Below are positions 39,974 through 48,383 of a stretch of 64,000 nucleotides of DNA, one piece after another. Below the pieces are notes generated by a model, which was not told where the DNA came from, did not search any database, and saw nothing but the letters and a program-made list of their open reading frames with translations. The DNA is from Asanoa ishikariensis (lineage in GTDB: Bacteria > Actinomycetota > Actinomycetes > Mycobacteriales > Micromonosporaceae). Position 1 is the first letter of the stretch, and the number at the start of each line of letters is the position of its first letter. The stretch is from NCBI RefSeq assembly GCF_900107455.1, contig NZ_FNQB01000002.1, positions 1,302,001 to 1,366,000 of the forward strand, written 5' to 3'. A program made the position numbers and the translations under genes.

Positions 39974-40716
39974 CGCAGCAGCAGGAGGTCGTCGGCGAGC
40001 AGCGAATGCCGCAGCCGCAGCGGCAGCGGGCCGCCCTCCCGGTGCGGGCCGGCGGTGATCCGCCCTCCCCTGGGGCCGGCCAGCAGCGGCGAGACGGTCA
40101 GGCACAGCTCGTCGACCAGGTCCGCGGCGGTCAGGGTGCCGAGCAGGTGGGGGCCACCCTCGCAGAGGATCTGGTTGAGCCCGCGCTCGCGCAGCACGGC
40201 CAGGCCGGCGGTGATGTCGATCTCGCGCTCGCCGACGCGTATCACGTCGGCGACCTGGTCCAGGCCTTCTGGCGCGGTGGCCGCGGCGGTGGTCAGCACG
40301 ATCGGCCGGACCGGCGCCTCGGTGAACACCGGGGACGTGGGGTCGAGGGAGAGGCTGCCGGTGACCACCACCAGGGTCGGCACGGCGGGCAGGCCCTGGG
40401 CCACCCGCCAGGCCCGGCGGGGCTCGTCGAGCTTGATCGCCCGGTAGCCCTCGTGGCGCATGGTGCCGGCGCCGACCAGCAGGCCGTCGCAGACCTTGCG
40501 GAGGATGCCGAAGACCCGCTTGTCGGCCGGCCCGGACAGGCCCGCGGAGTAGCCGTCGACCTCCACCGCGCCATCGACGCTGGTCACGAAATTGACACGA
40601 ACGCACGGCTCTTCCGCGCGGCCGTAGCACCCGGTTAGCGCCTCGTCGTCCAGCTCCGCACCCGGGGTCTGAGCTGCGTCGATGCTCCACAACGCCCGGA
40701 TCGGCGGCCCGCTCAT
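39958..40716 (-). CDS. RibD C-terminal/dihydrofolate-reductase-fold pyrimidine reductase family protein
   Basis: 252-residue NADPH reductase-fold protein from ATG 40716; the frame is open to 40788. It carries RVNFVTSVDGAVEVDGYSAG, the RibD C-terminal opening, then DGLLVGAGTMRHEGYRAIKL, ILCEGGPHLLGTLTAADLVD and ELCLTVSPLLAGPRGGRITA. The family reduces the riboflavin intermediate, but stand-alone actinobacterial members have unknown substrates. No other riboflavin gene is nearby. It overlaps the beta-propeller gene by 16 bp, tail to tail. Confidence 0.85.
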   Translation of the reverse strand: MSGPPIRALWSIDAAQTPGAELDDEALTGCYGRAEEPCVRVNFVTSVDGAVEVDGYSAGLSGPADKRVFGILRKVCDGLLVGAGTMRHEGYRAIKLDEPRRAWRVAQGLPAVPTLVVVTGSLSLDPTSPVFTEAPVRPIVLTTAAATAPEGLDQVADVIRVGEREIDITAGLAVLRERGLNQILCEGGPHLLGTLTAADLVDELCLTVSPLLAGPRGGRITAGPHREGGPLPLRLRHSLLADDLLLLRYTRR

Positions 40717-40808
40717 GCGGCCACCGCGGCACGGATTACAGGGGCGTTGACGGGGGTACGGTGCTGACAGTCGCAGCTCATCCGGCAACCCTATTCGAGG
40801 GACCTTCC

Positions 40809-41354
40809 ATGACCCGGCAGATCTTCCAGCTCAAGGTGACGCTGGCCGACGTGCTGCCTGAGGTGTGGCGTCGGGTGGAGGTGCCGGGCGCGTACACGCT
40901 CGACCGGGTGCACCGGGTGATCCAGCTCGCGATGGGCTGGCAGAACTACCACCTGCATTCGTTCGAGATCGCCGGCGCGCAGTACGGCGATCCCGACCCC
41001 GACGGCGAGCTGGCCGTGAGTGACGAGCTCGAGGTGCGCCTCGACGCCGTCGCGCGCAAGGGCAGCCGGCTGCTCTACGTCTACGACTTCGGCGACTGGT
41101 GGGAGCACGAGTTGCTGGTGGAGGACGTCTTCGCCGCCGAGCCGGACGAGCGCTACCCCCGCTGCGTCGCGGGCGAGCGGGCCTGCCCGCCGGAGGACGT
41201 CGGCGGGGTGTTCGGTTACGCGGAGCTGTTGGTGGCCCTGCACGAGGCGGACCATCCCCAGCACGCCGAGCTGCGGAGCTGGGTCGGGCCCGGTTTCACG
41301 CCCGACGCGTTCGACCCGGCACGGGCGACGACGCTGCTGCGTCGCCTGACATAA
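40809..41354 (+). CDS. Plasmid pRiA4b ORF-3-like family protein
   Basis: 181-residue protein with the family's ferredoxin-like N-terminus (MTRQIFQLKVTLADVLPEVW then RRVEVPGAYTLDRVHRVIQL) and the signature YVYDFGDWWEHELLVEDVF. CVAGERACPPEDVGGVFGYA is also typical. The family occurs on plasmids, transposons and chromosomes and has no known activity. It is divergent from the RibD-like gene and lies 86 bp before the HerA-like operon on the same strand. GAGGGAC precedes ATG 40809. Confidence 0.85.
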   Translation: MTRQIFQLKVTLADVLPEVWRRVEVPGAYTLDRVHRVIQLAMGWQNYHLHSFEIAGAQYGDPDPDGELAVSDELEVRLDAVARKGSRLLYVYDFGDWWEHELLVEDVFAAEPDERYPRCVAGERACPPEDVGGVFGYAELLVALHEADHPQHAELRSWVGPGFTPDAFDPARATTLLRRLT

Positions 41355-41440
41355 GCCTCCCAAAAGGGTGAAACAGTCTTTCGTCCCATCTGGCACCGCC
41401 CCGCGCGTCGACTGTGAGCTGGTCGTACGGATGTTGCAAG

Positions 41441-43204
41441 ATGCCAGTCGTGGGAGTGGAAGCTTTGGGTGAACAGACCGCGGTCGGCCGGGTGCTCGGC
41501 ACCTCCGACGCCACTCCGTTGCAGTTCTGGACGGCTGTCGCGCCGGGCAGCTACCTGCAACTCGACGACGTCGTGGTGACCACCCGTGAGCTGCCCGACC
41601 GGCCACCGGTGCGGATCGCCGGCGTGGTGACGCAGGTCCGGGCTCGGCACGAGGGTGCGGTCTTCGACAGCGACGTCTTCTCGATCGCCGACGGCACGCT
41701 GCCCGCCCAGGTGCAGGAGGCCGCCGAGATCACCGTCACCCGGGTCGACCCGGAGCTCTACGTGCCGCCGGCGCCGGGCGCGATGGTCCACCGGGCCACC
41801 GGCGACCTGCGCGCTGCCGCGTTGCACTTCGACCGGATGGAACGGCAGATCCCGATGGGCACGGGGCGCGACGGCAACCCGGTCTACCTCAACGCCGACT
41901 TCCTCGACGGCACCCGGGGCGCGCACGTGTCGATCTCCGGCATCTCCGGCGTCGCCACCAAGACCAGCTTCGCGACGTTCCTGCTCTACGCGGTCTTCAA
42001 CTCGGGCGCGCTGGGCGGCGACGCGGTCAACGCCAAGGCGCTGATCTTCAACGTCAAGGGCGAGGACCTGCTCTTTCTCGACCACCCCAACGTCAAGCTC
42101 GACGAGAAGACCGTCGCGGCGTACGCGGGCCTCGGGCTGCCGGCCAAGCCGTTCGGCGACGTCCGGGTCTACGCGCCGCCGAGGATGGGTGACGCGTCCG
42201 GCACCCCCGACGTCAACAGCCGGCTGACCGGCGTCGACAGCTTCTACTGGACGCTCGAGGAGTTCTGCGGCGGCTCGCTGCTGCCCTACGTCTTCGCCGA
42301 CGCCGACGACGAGCGCCAGCAATACACGATGGTCGTGCACGCCGTCACCGCCCACCTGGCCCGGCACGCGGTGCCCGCCGACGGCGGGGTCGCGATCGAC
42401 GGCACCCGACTCAGCTCCTACGCCGACCTCGTCGACTTCGTGGTCGCGCAGCTCTCCGACGACGAGACCCGGTTCACCTGGACGGGCAGCGCGGTCGGGC
42501 TCGGCACCGTCAACGCGTTCGCCCGTCGGCTGATCGCGAGCAAGCGCGACCTCGGCCGGCTGATCCGCGGCGACCTGGCCACCCGCCGGCCGCACCAGAT
42601 CAACACCGACGAGAGCGCCCAGGTCACCGTCGTCGACCTGCACAACCTGCCGGACCGCGCCCAGCGGTTCGTGGTCGGCGTGACGCTCAAGAAGGAGTTC
42701 GAGCGCAAGGAGAAGAAGGGCACGGCCAAGCCGCTGCTCTTCGTGGTGCTCGACGAACTGAACAAGTACGCGCCCCGGGAGGGCTCCTCGCCGATCAAGG
42801 AGGTGCTGCTCGACATCGCCGAGCGGGGCCGCTCGCTCGGCGTGATCCTGATCGGCGCGCAGCAGACCGCCAGCGAGGTCGAGCGCCGCATCGTCACCAA
42901 CTCGGCGGTGCGCGTGGTCGGCCGGCTCGACCCGGCCGAGGCGTCGCGTCCGGAATACGGCTTCCTCCCGCCCGCTCAGCGGCAGCGGGTGCTGCTGGCC
43001 AAGCCCGGCACCATGTTCGTCAACCAGCCCGACATCCCGGTGCCGCTGTGCCTGGACTTCCCGTTCCCGTCGTGGGCCACCCGGCACTCCGAGGCGGGCG
43101 CGGCACCGAGCGGTTCGCTGCGCTCGGTCACCCAGTCCGCCGATCCGTTCGCGGTGATCGGCTCGCGGTCGGGCACGCTGTCCGACGACGACATCCCGTT
43201 CTAG
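41441..43204 (+). CDS. herA: HerA-like hexameric ATPase/translocase (DUF87)
   Basis: 587-residue ATPase of the FtsK-HerA superfamily. The N-terminal HAS-barrel-like domain (1-130) includes GRVLGTSDATPLQFWTAVAP and VVTQVRARHEGAVFDSDVFS. Walker A is GISGVATKT (167-175). Walker B is LLFVVLDEL with Asp438-Glu439, and sensor/arginine-finger region IGAQQTASEVERRIVTNSAV follows. HerA hexamers pump DNA and work with NurA in end resection. ATG 41441 is used; GTG 41450 is an alternative. sbcD follows after 13 bp, then sbcC and a NurA-like gene, so all four form one operon. Confidence 0.85.
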   Translation: MPVVGVEALGEQTAVGRVLGTSDATPLQFWTAVAPGSYLQLDDVVVTTRELPDRPPVRIAGVVTQVRARHEGAVFDSDVFSIADGTLPAQVQEAAEITVTRVDPELYVPPAPGAMVHRATGDLRAAALHFDRMERQIPMGTGRDGNPVYLNADFLDGTRGAHVSISGISGVATKTSFATFLLYAVFNSGALGGDAVNAKALIFNVKGEDLLFLDHPNVKLDEKTVAAYAGLGLPAKPFGDVRVYAPPRMGDASGTPDVNSRLTGVDSFYWTLEEFCGGSLLPYVFADADDERQQYTMVVHAVTAHLARHAVPADGGVAIDGTRLSSYADLVDFVVAQLSDDETRFTWTGSAVGLGTVNAFARRLIASKRDLGRLIRGDLATRRPHQINTDESAQVTVVDLHNLPDRAQRFVVGVTLKKEFERKEKKGTAKPLLFVVLDELNKYAPREGSSPIKEVLLDIAERGRSLGVILIGAQQTASEVERRIVTNSAVRVVGRLDPAEASRPEYGFLPPAQRQRVLLAKPGTMFVNQPDIPVPLCLDFPFPSWATRHSEAGAAPSGSLRSVTQSADPFAVIGSRSGTLSDDDIPF

Positions 43205-43217
43205 AGAAAGGCTCGCC

Positions 43218-44363
43218 GTGCGCATCCTGCACACCTCGGACTGGCACGTCGGCAAGGTCCTCAAGGGACAGTCGCGGGTCGAGGAGCACGTGGCCGTGCT
43301 CGCCCAGGTGGTCGAGATCGCCCGTGCCGAGCAGCCCGACCTGGTGATCGTGGCCGGCGACCTCTACGACACCGCGGCACCGTCGCCCGAGTCCACCCGG
43401 CTGGTCACCCGCGCCCTGTCGGCGTTGCGCCGCACGGGCGCCGACGTCGTCGCGATCGGCGGCAACCACGACAACGGCGCCGCGCTCGACGCCCTGCGGC
43501 CCTGGGCCGACGCGGCCGGCATCACGCTGCGCGGCAGCGTCCGCGACCAGCCGGCCGAGCACGTGATCGAGGGCACCACGTCGGCCGGTGAGCGGTGGCG
43601 CCTGGTCGCCCTGCCGTTCCTGTCGCAGCGCTACGCGGTCCGCGCGGTGGAGATGTACGACCTGACCGCGGCCGAGGCGACCCAGACCTACGCGGACCAC
43701 CTGGCCCGGCTGCTCGGCAAGCTGACCGAGGGCTTCAGCGAGGCGGGCGTGGTCAACCTGGTCACCGCGCACGTCACCGTGGTCGGCGCCAGCCAGGGCG
43801 GCGGCGAGCGTGAGTCGCAGACGGTCCTGGGCTATGCCGTGCCGGCCACCGTGTTCCCGAACAACACGCACTATGTGGCGCTCGGCCACCTGCACCGCGC
43901 CCAGACGGTGCTCGGGCCCTGCCAGATCCGCTACAGCGGCAGCCCGCTCGCGATCGACTTCGGCGAGGGCGAGAACGTGCCTGCGGTCTCGGTGGTCGAC
44001 GTCACCGCGCAGACCGCGGCCAAGGTACGCGAGGTGCCGGTCACCTCGGCGTCCGCGCTGCGCACCGTGCGGGGCTCCCTCGAACAGTTGGCTTCCTTGA
44101 AGACGGGCGATGCCTGGCTGCGGGTGTACGTGCGCGAACTGCCCCGGGCCGGCCTGCGCGAAGAGGTCCAGGAGATGCTGCCCCGTGCCCTGGAGGTGCG
44201 GATCGACCCGGACATGATCGCGTCCACCCCGGGCCCACGGGCGGAAGAACGGGCCGGGCGCTCGCCCCGCGACCTGTTCGCCGATTACCTGGCCAGCCGC
44301 GGCGTCTCCGACGAAGGCGTGCAGGAACTGTTCGACGAGTTGTACGAGGAGACTTCCGCATGA
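43218..44363 (+). CDS. sbcD: Exonuclease subunit SbcD (Mre11 homologue)
   Basis: 381-residue calcineurin-like phosphoesterase. Metal-binding motifs are in order: SDWHVG (D8, H10), AGDLYD (D48), GGNHDN (N83, H84), the His in VTAHVTVVG and GHLH near residue 218-221. It cleaves DNA ends and hairpins in complex with the SbcC ATPase. The C-terminal capping region (after residue 270) holds the SbcC contact. GTG 43218 has AGAAAGG upstream. Its stop overlaps the SbcC start (ATGA). Confidence 0.95.
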   Translation: MRILHTSDWHVGKVLKGQSRVEEHVAVLAQVVEIARAEQPDLVIVAGDLYDTAAPSPESTRLVTRALSALRRTGADVVAIGGNHDNGAALDALRPWADAAGITLRGSVRDQPAEHVIEGTTSAGERWRLVALPFLSQRYAVRAVEMYDLTAAEATQTYADHLARLLGKLTEGFSEAGVVNLVTAHVTVVGASQGGGERESQTVLGYAVPATVFPNNTHYVALGHLHRAQTVLGPCQIRYSGSPLAIDFGEGENVPAVSVVDVTAQTAAKVREVPVTSASALRTVRGSLEQLASLKTGDAWLRVYVRELPRAGLREEVQEMLPRALEVRIDPDMIASTPGPRAEERAGRSPRDLFADYLASRGVSDEGVQELFDELYEETSA

Positions 44364-46837
44364 GGCCGTTGAGGCTCGACATGGCGGGGTTCACGGTCTT
44401 CAGGGACGAGACCACCGTCGACTTCATGGATGCCGACTTCTTCGCGCTCGTCGGGCCGACGGGCTCCGGGAAGTCGACCGTGCTCGACGCGATCTGCTTC
44501 GCCCTGTACGGCCAGGTGCCGCGGTGGGGGAGCAGCCGGGGCATCGCCAACGCGCTGTCGCCCTCGGCGACCGAGGCCCGGGTGCGGCTGGTGTTCGAGT
44601 CGGCCGGCGCGCGCTACGTGGCCACCCGGGTGGTCCGCCGGGACAGCCGGGGCAACGTGAAGACCGGCGGCGCCGGCCTCCAACAGATGCCCGACAACTT
44701 CGACGTGTCCAAACTCGACACCGGGATGACGCCGGAGGACCTCGGCGACGTGCTGGCCGGCACCCCCGCCGAGATGGACGAGGCGGTGCTGCACGCCGTC
44801 GGGCTGCCGTACGAGCAGTTCACGAGCTGCGTCATCCTGCCGCAGGGGCAGTTCGCCGACTTCCTGCACGCCAAGCCCGCCACCCGCCAGCAGATCCTGG
44901 TCAACCTGCTCGGCCTGCACGTCTACGAAGACGTCCAGAAGCGGGCCTCCGCCCGCGCTCAGCAGGCCGACGCCGACCTGCGCGCGGTCGACCAACTGCT
45001 GGCCGGGCTCGACGACACCTCCGACGAGGCACTGGCCGACGCGGCCGAGCGGGTCGAGGCCATGCTCGCGCTGGCGACCAGGGTCACCGACGACATGCCG
45101 GGGCTCGACGAGGCGCGGCAGACGGCCCTCTCGGCGGCGGCCGGGCTGTCGGCCATCGACGACGAGATCGCGCTGCTCGACCGGGTCCGTCCGCCCCGCG
45201 GCGTGGCCGCCCTGGCCGAGGCGGCGACGGCCGCCCGCGAGACGGCCGAGGCAGCCGCCGACGGGGTGACCGCGGCCGAGGAGCACGAGGAGAAGCTGCG
45301 CGGCGAGCTCACCGCGGCCGGCGACGCCTCCGCGCTGCGGCTGTTGCTGCGCGCGCACGAGGAGCACGACGCGGTCGTCGCCGAGTCGACCTCCCTCCAG
45401 GATGGACTCGGCGCGGCCACCAAGGAGCACCGCACCGCGGCGGCGGCCCTGGAGACGGCACGCGCGGCGGCGCTGCGCACGGCGACCGAGTTGGACGCGG
45501 CCCGGCGGGCGTACCAGGACGCACAGGCGGCCGACCGGGCCGGGGCGCTGCGCGTACACCTGCATGCCGGTGCGCCCTGCCCGGTCTGCGAGCAGCCGGT
45601 GACGGCGGTGCCGGCGGTCCCGGCGACCTCGGCGGTGCCCGCGGCGGAGCAGGCCGGGCACGCGGCCAAGGCGGCCGACGAGAAGGCGCAGGCCCAGGTG
45701 ACCGAGCGGGAACAGGCTGCCCGGGCGTTGGAGCGCACCCTCGACCGGGCCCGCGCCCAGCACGAGCAGCTCGCGTCCCGGCTGGCCACCCTTGACACCC
45801 AGCTCGCCACGTCGCCCGGCGTCACCGCCCTGCGCCGGGAGCTGACCACCCTGGCGGGGCTGCAGAAGTCGTTGGACGCGGCGGTCGCGGCCCTGAAGTC
45901 GGCCCGTGAGCAGGCCCGCACCGCGGTGGCCGGGCGCGCGGCGGCGGAGCAGCGGTTGACCCGGGCGTGGCAGGAGTTCGACGCCGCCCGCGACGCGGTG
46001 GCCCGGTTCGCGCCACCGGCGGCGGCCCGCGAAGACCTGGCCGCTTCCTGGTCGGCCCTGGCCGGCTGGTCGGTGTCCGAAGTGGAGACCCGCCGGACCG
46101 CACGCGCCGCGCTGGCGGCGAGCGCGGCCGACGCCGACGCGGCGGTCGCGGTGGTGCGCGCGCGGCTCGACGCCGCATTCGTGGACGCCGGGCTGCCGGC
46201 ACCCGACGACCATGTCCGGGCGGCGACGGTGGCCGTCGAACGGGCCACCGCCGCACACGAGCGGGTCGAGGAGCGCCGGGCACAGGTGCGCGGGCTGCTC
46301 GACAAGCGGGTGGCGCACGAGCGCGACGGCCACGTGGCCAAGGCGCTCGCCGGCCACCTGCGGGCCAACAACTTCGAGCGCTGGCTGCTGGAGGAGGCGC
46401 TCGACCTGCTGGTCGAGGGCGCTTCGCGGATCCTGCGCGAGCTGTCCAGCGGACAATATGACCTCGTACACGAGAAGGGCGAGTTCTCGGTCGTCGACCA
46501 CCACGACGCCGGGCTGCGCCGGGGCGTCCGGACCCTGTCGGGCGGTGAGACGTTCCAGGCGTCGCTGGCCCTCGCGCTGGCGCTGGCCGAGCAGCTCGCC
46601 GGCATGTCGACGTCGGCGGCCAGCCTGGAGTCGATCCTGCTCGACGAGGGTTTCGGGACGTTGGACGCCGCGACGCTGGACACCGTGGCCGCGACGCTGG
46701 AAGGCCTGGCCGCCCGCGGCGACCGGATGGTCGGCGTGGTCACCCACGTGCCGGCGCTGGCCGAACGCGTGCCGGTGCGGTTCGACGTCAGCAAGGACGC
46801 CCGGTCCGTCGCCCACATCACCCGGAGCGGGATATGA
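44360..46837 (+). CDS. sbcC: SbcC (Rad50 homologue) SMC-like ATPase
   Basis: 825-residue SMC-family ATPase. Walker A is VGPTGSGKST (31-40). Q-loop region YEQFTSCVILPQGQFADFLH follows. Two coiled-coil arms (about 190-400 and 420-650) are joined by a zinc hook CPVC near residue 409. The signature is LSGGETFQASLALALALAEQ and Walker B SILLDEGFGTLD. It opens and tethers DNA ends for SbcD. The coils are shorter than in E. coli SbcC (about 1050 residues). The start overlaps sbcD by 4 bp and its stop overlaps the NurA-like gene by 4 bp. Confidence 0.95.
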   Translation: MRPLRLDMAGFTVFRDETTVDFMDADFFALVGPTGSGKSTVLDAICFALYGQVPRWGSSRGIANALSPSATEARVRLVFESAGARYVATRVVRRDSRGNVKTGGAGLQQMPDNFDVSKLDTGMTPEDLGDVLAGTPAEMDEAVLHAVGLPYEQFTSCVILPQGQFADFLHAKPATRQQILVNLLGLHVYEDVQKRASARAQQADADLRAVDQLLAGLDDTSDEALADAAERVEAMLALATRVTDDMPGLDEARQTALSAAAGLSAIDDEIALLDRVRPPRGVAALAEAATAARETAEAAADGVTAAEEHEEKLRGELTAAGDASALRLLLRAHEEHDAVVAESTSLQDGLGAATKEHRTAAAALETARAAALRTATELDAARRAYQDAQAADRAGALRVHLHAGAPCPVCEQPVTAVPAVPATSAVPAAEQAGHAAKAADEKAQAQVTEREQAARALERTLDRARAQHEQLASRLATLDTQLATSPGVTALRRELTTLAGLQKSLDAAVAALKSAREQARTAVAGRAAAEQRLTRAWQEFDAARDAVARFAPPAAAREDLAASWSALAGWSVSEVETRRTARAALAASAADADAAVAVVRARLDAAFVDAGLPAPDDHVRAATVAVERATAAHERVEERRAQVRGLLDKRVAHERDGHVAKALAGHLRANNFERWLLEEALDLLVEGASRILRELSSGQYDLVHEKGEFSVVDHHDAGLRRGVRTLSGGETFQASLALALALAEQLAGMSTSAASLESILLDEGFGTLDAATLDTVAATLEGLAARGDRMVGVVTHVPALAERVPVRFDVSKDARSVAHITRSGI

Positions 46838-47799
46838 CGGAATACTTCATCGACAACTGGGACCCGGCCTACGGAGCCTCCTTCGAAGCGGCGCCGGTCT
46901 CACAGAGCACGGCCCAGATCAACACCGACGTGGAGCTACCGGCGGCCGCCTGGCGCCCGCTCACCGCCCCACCGACGGTGCGGGCGCCCGACGTGGTCCT
47001 GCTGGTCGACGGCGTGCGCCGGATCGACGCGACACTGTGGACGCGCGAGGAGGACGGCACGTCGCATCCGGGCCTGGCGGCGTCCTACGCGGCCGGGGTG
47101 GTCCGCTGTGACCTGCGCGCGGGCGCGGCGACGTTGGCCGGCACGCTGGTCGAACGCGGCCTGTTCACCACGTCCCCGACGGCGACGGACATCGAGGCCG
47201 GCTCGGTCCGCTACGGCGTGCGCCAGATGGCCGGCGCGCCGGACCCGGCCCGGCTGGTGCCGGCCGTGCAGGGCCCGCTGACCGCGCTGGAGGTGGCGAT
47301 CTCCACCTCGGTCCGTGGCGAGTCCGAGGACCTGCTGGTCCTGGACGGCCCACTGCGCAACCGCCGCCAGCTCAGCCGCACGATCGGCTACGTCAAGACG
47401 CAGCAGAGCCAGTACCTGGACGCGACCCTGACCAAGGTGGTCACCGCCCTGCGCCCCGGCGAACGCTCGCCGGTCTTCCTGATGGGCACCGCGTGGGGCG
47501 GCTACTCCTGGTACCTGCGTCTCCCCGGCCCGGCCGGCGCACCGTGGGCGGGCATCGTCCGCGTCGAGTGCACGACCGAGATCCCGGCGCAGGAGGCGAT
47601 CGAGCTGGCCGACCTGTCGCTGGTCACGCTGCCGCGGTTCGCCTCGAACCCGTACAAGGACCCGCGGGCCCCCCAGAACCTGATCCCGATCGCGGGCCTC
47701 GAACGCCGCCTACGCGCCCTACTCGGCGACTCCCGCCTCCTGCACCGCGCCCTGACCCTCGCGGCCGCCCGCAGCACCGCGGTACCCGCAGCTTTGTAA
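46834..47799 (+). CDS. nurA: NurA-like DNA end-resection nuclease
   Basis: 321-residue protein with the NurA fold (RNase H-like). The first metal-binding Asp is D59 in VVLLVDGVRRIDATLW, a second is D171 in LLVLDGPLRNR, and the conserved Lys is K188 in GYVKTQQSQYL. The C-terminal PQNLIPIAGLERRLRALLGD is also typical. NurA removes the 5' strand while HerA moves DNA. It starts inside the sbcC stop codon (ATGA), and the HerA-like gene heads the same operon, which strongly supports the call. Sequence identity to archaeal NurA is low as far as I can judge from motifs alone. Confidence 0.8.
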   Translation: MTEYFIDNWDPAYGASFEAAPVSQSTAQINTDVELPAAAWRPLTAPPTVRAPDVVLLVDGVRRIDATLWTREEDGTSHPGLAASYAAGVVRCDLRAGAATLAGTLVERGLFTTSPTATDIEAGSVRYGVRQMAGAPDPARLVPAVQGPLTALEVAISTSVRGESEDLLVLDGPLRNRRQLSRTIGYVKTQQSQYLDATLTKVVTALRPGERSPVFLMGTAWGGYSWYLRLPGPAGAPWAGIVRVECTTEIPAQEAIELADLSLVTLPRFASNPYKDPRAPQNLIPIAGLERRLRALLGDSRLLHRALTLAAARSTAVPAAL

Positions 47800-47828
47800 T
47801 CATGCGAAACTGGACGCGGAGGTGAGTG

Positions 47829-48383
47829 ATGACGTTGGCAACGCTCGACTGGGCTTCCCTAGGGCCGTGGAGTGAGGACGACTTCTTCCAGCTAGGCGAA
47901 ACCCCCAACCGCATCGAACTCATCGACGGGAGCCTTCTGGTGAGCCCCGCGCCCTCCAAGCGCCACCAGCACCTGAGCCTCCAGCTCGCAGTGGCTTTCA
48001 ACGCCGCAGCCCGGGCGGGCGGTCTGGTGGTGTACGAAGCGGTTAACGTCCGCCTCAAGACCAACCGGATCGTGATTCCGGATCTTGTCGTGGCTGACAC
48101 TGATCATGAGGGATCCGTGGTCGAAGCTGGTGAGGTCAAGCTGGTTTGCGAGATCGTCTCCCCGAGCAACGCGGTAACGGACCGAGTGACCAAGATGAAC
48201 CTGTATGCCGATGCCGGCATACAGGGCTACCTGCTTGTGGAGCGGGACGATTCGGGTCTTCTGCTACGGATGTTCCGGCTTGAGGGCGAACACTATGTGC
48301 TCTCGGCTGAGGCGCGCAGCGGCCAGGTGCTACGGCTGGAGGATCCGGTCAGCCTCGACCTAGAAGTCGATCGGCTCGCGTAG
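47829..48383 (+). CDS. Uma2-family putative endonuclease (PD-(D/E)XK fold)
   Basis: 184-residue Uma2 protein (DUF820). Family signature: RIELIDGSLLVSPAPSKRHQ at the N-terminus, then IVIPDLVVAD (Asp) and KLVCEIVSPSNAVTDRVTKM with Glu and Lys as the restriction-nuclease-like active site, and LYADAGIQGYLLVERDDSGL. The function of Uma2 proteins is unclear; many copies occur in cyanobacteria and actinobacteria. ATG 47829 has GGAGGTG 4-5 nt upstream; the adjacent GTG 47826 is less likely. It overlaps the convergent monooxygenase gene by 35 bp. Confidence 0.85.
   Translation: MTLATLDWASLGPWSEDDFFQLGETPNRIELIDGSLLVSPAPSKRHQHLSLQLAVAFNAAARAGGLVVYEAVNVRLKTNRIVIPDLVVADTDHEGSVVEAGEVKLVCEIVSPSNAVTDRVTKMNLYADAGIQGYLLVERDDSGLLLRMFRLEGEHYVLSAEARSGQVLRLEDPVSLDLEVDRLA

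Noticed and set aside
40809-41354. pRiA4b ORF-3 gene as evidence of an integrated plasmid or transposon
   Set aside because: No transposase, terminal repeats, att site or replication gene surrounds it, and the family is common on chromosomes.
44285-46816. An 843-codon minus-strand open frame opposite sbcC
   Set aside because: sbcC has all Rad50 motifs in the plus frame; the antisense frame is low-complexity and featureless.
47829-48383. Uma2 gene as part of the HerA-NurA operon
   Set aside because: It has its own ribosome site and Uma2 genes are scattered singly in these genomes, so linkage looks incidental.
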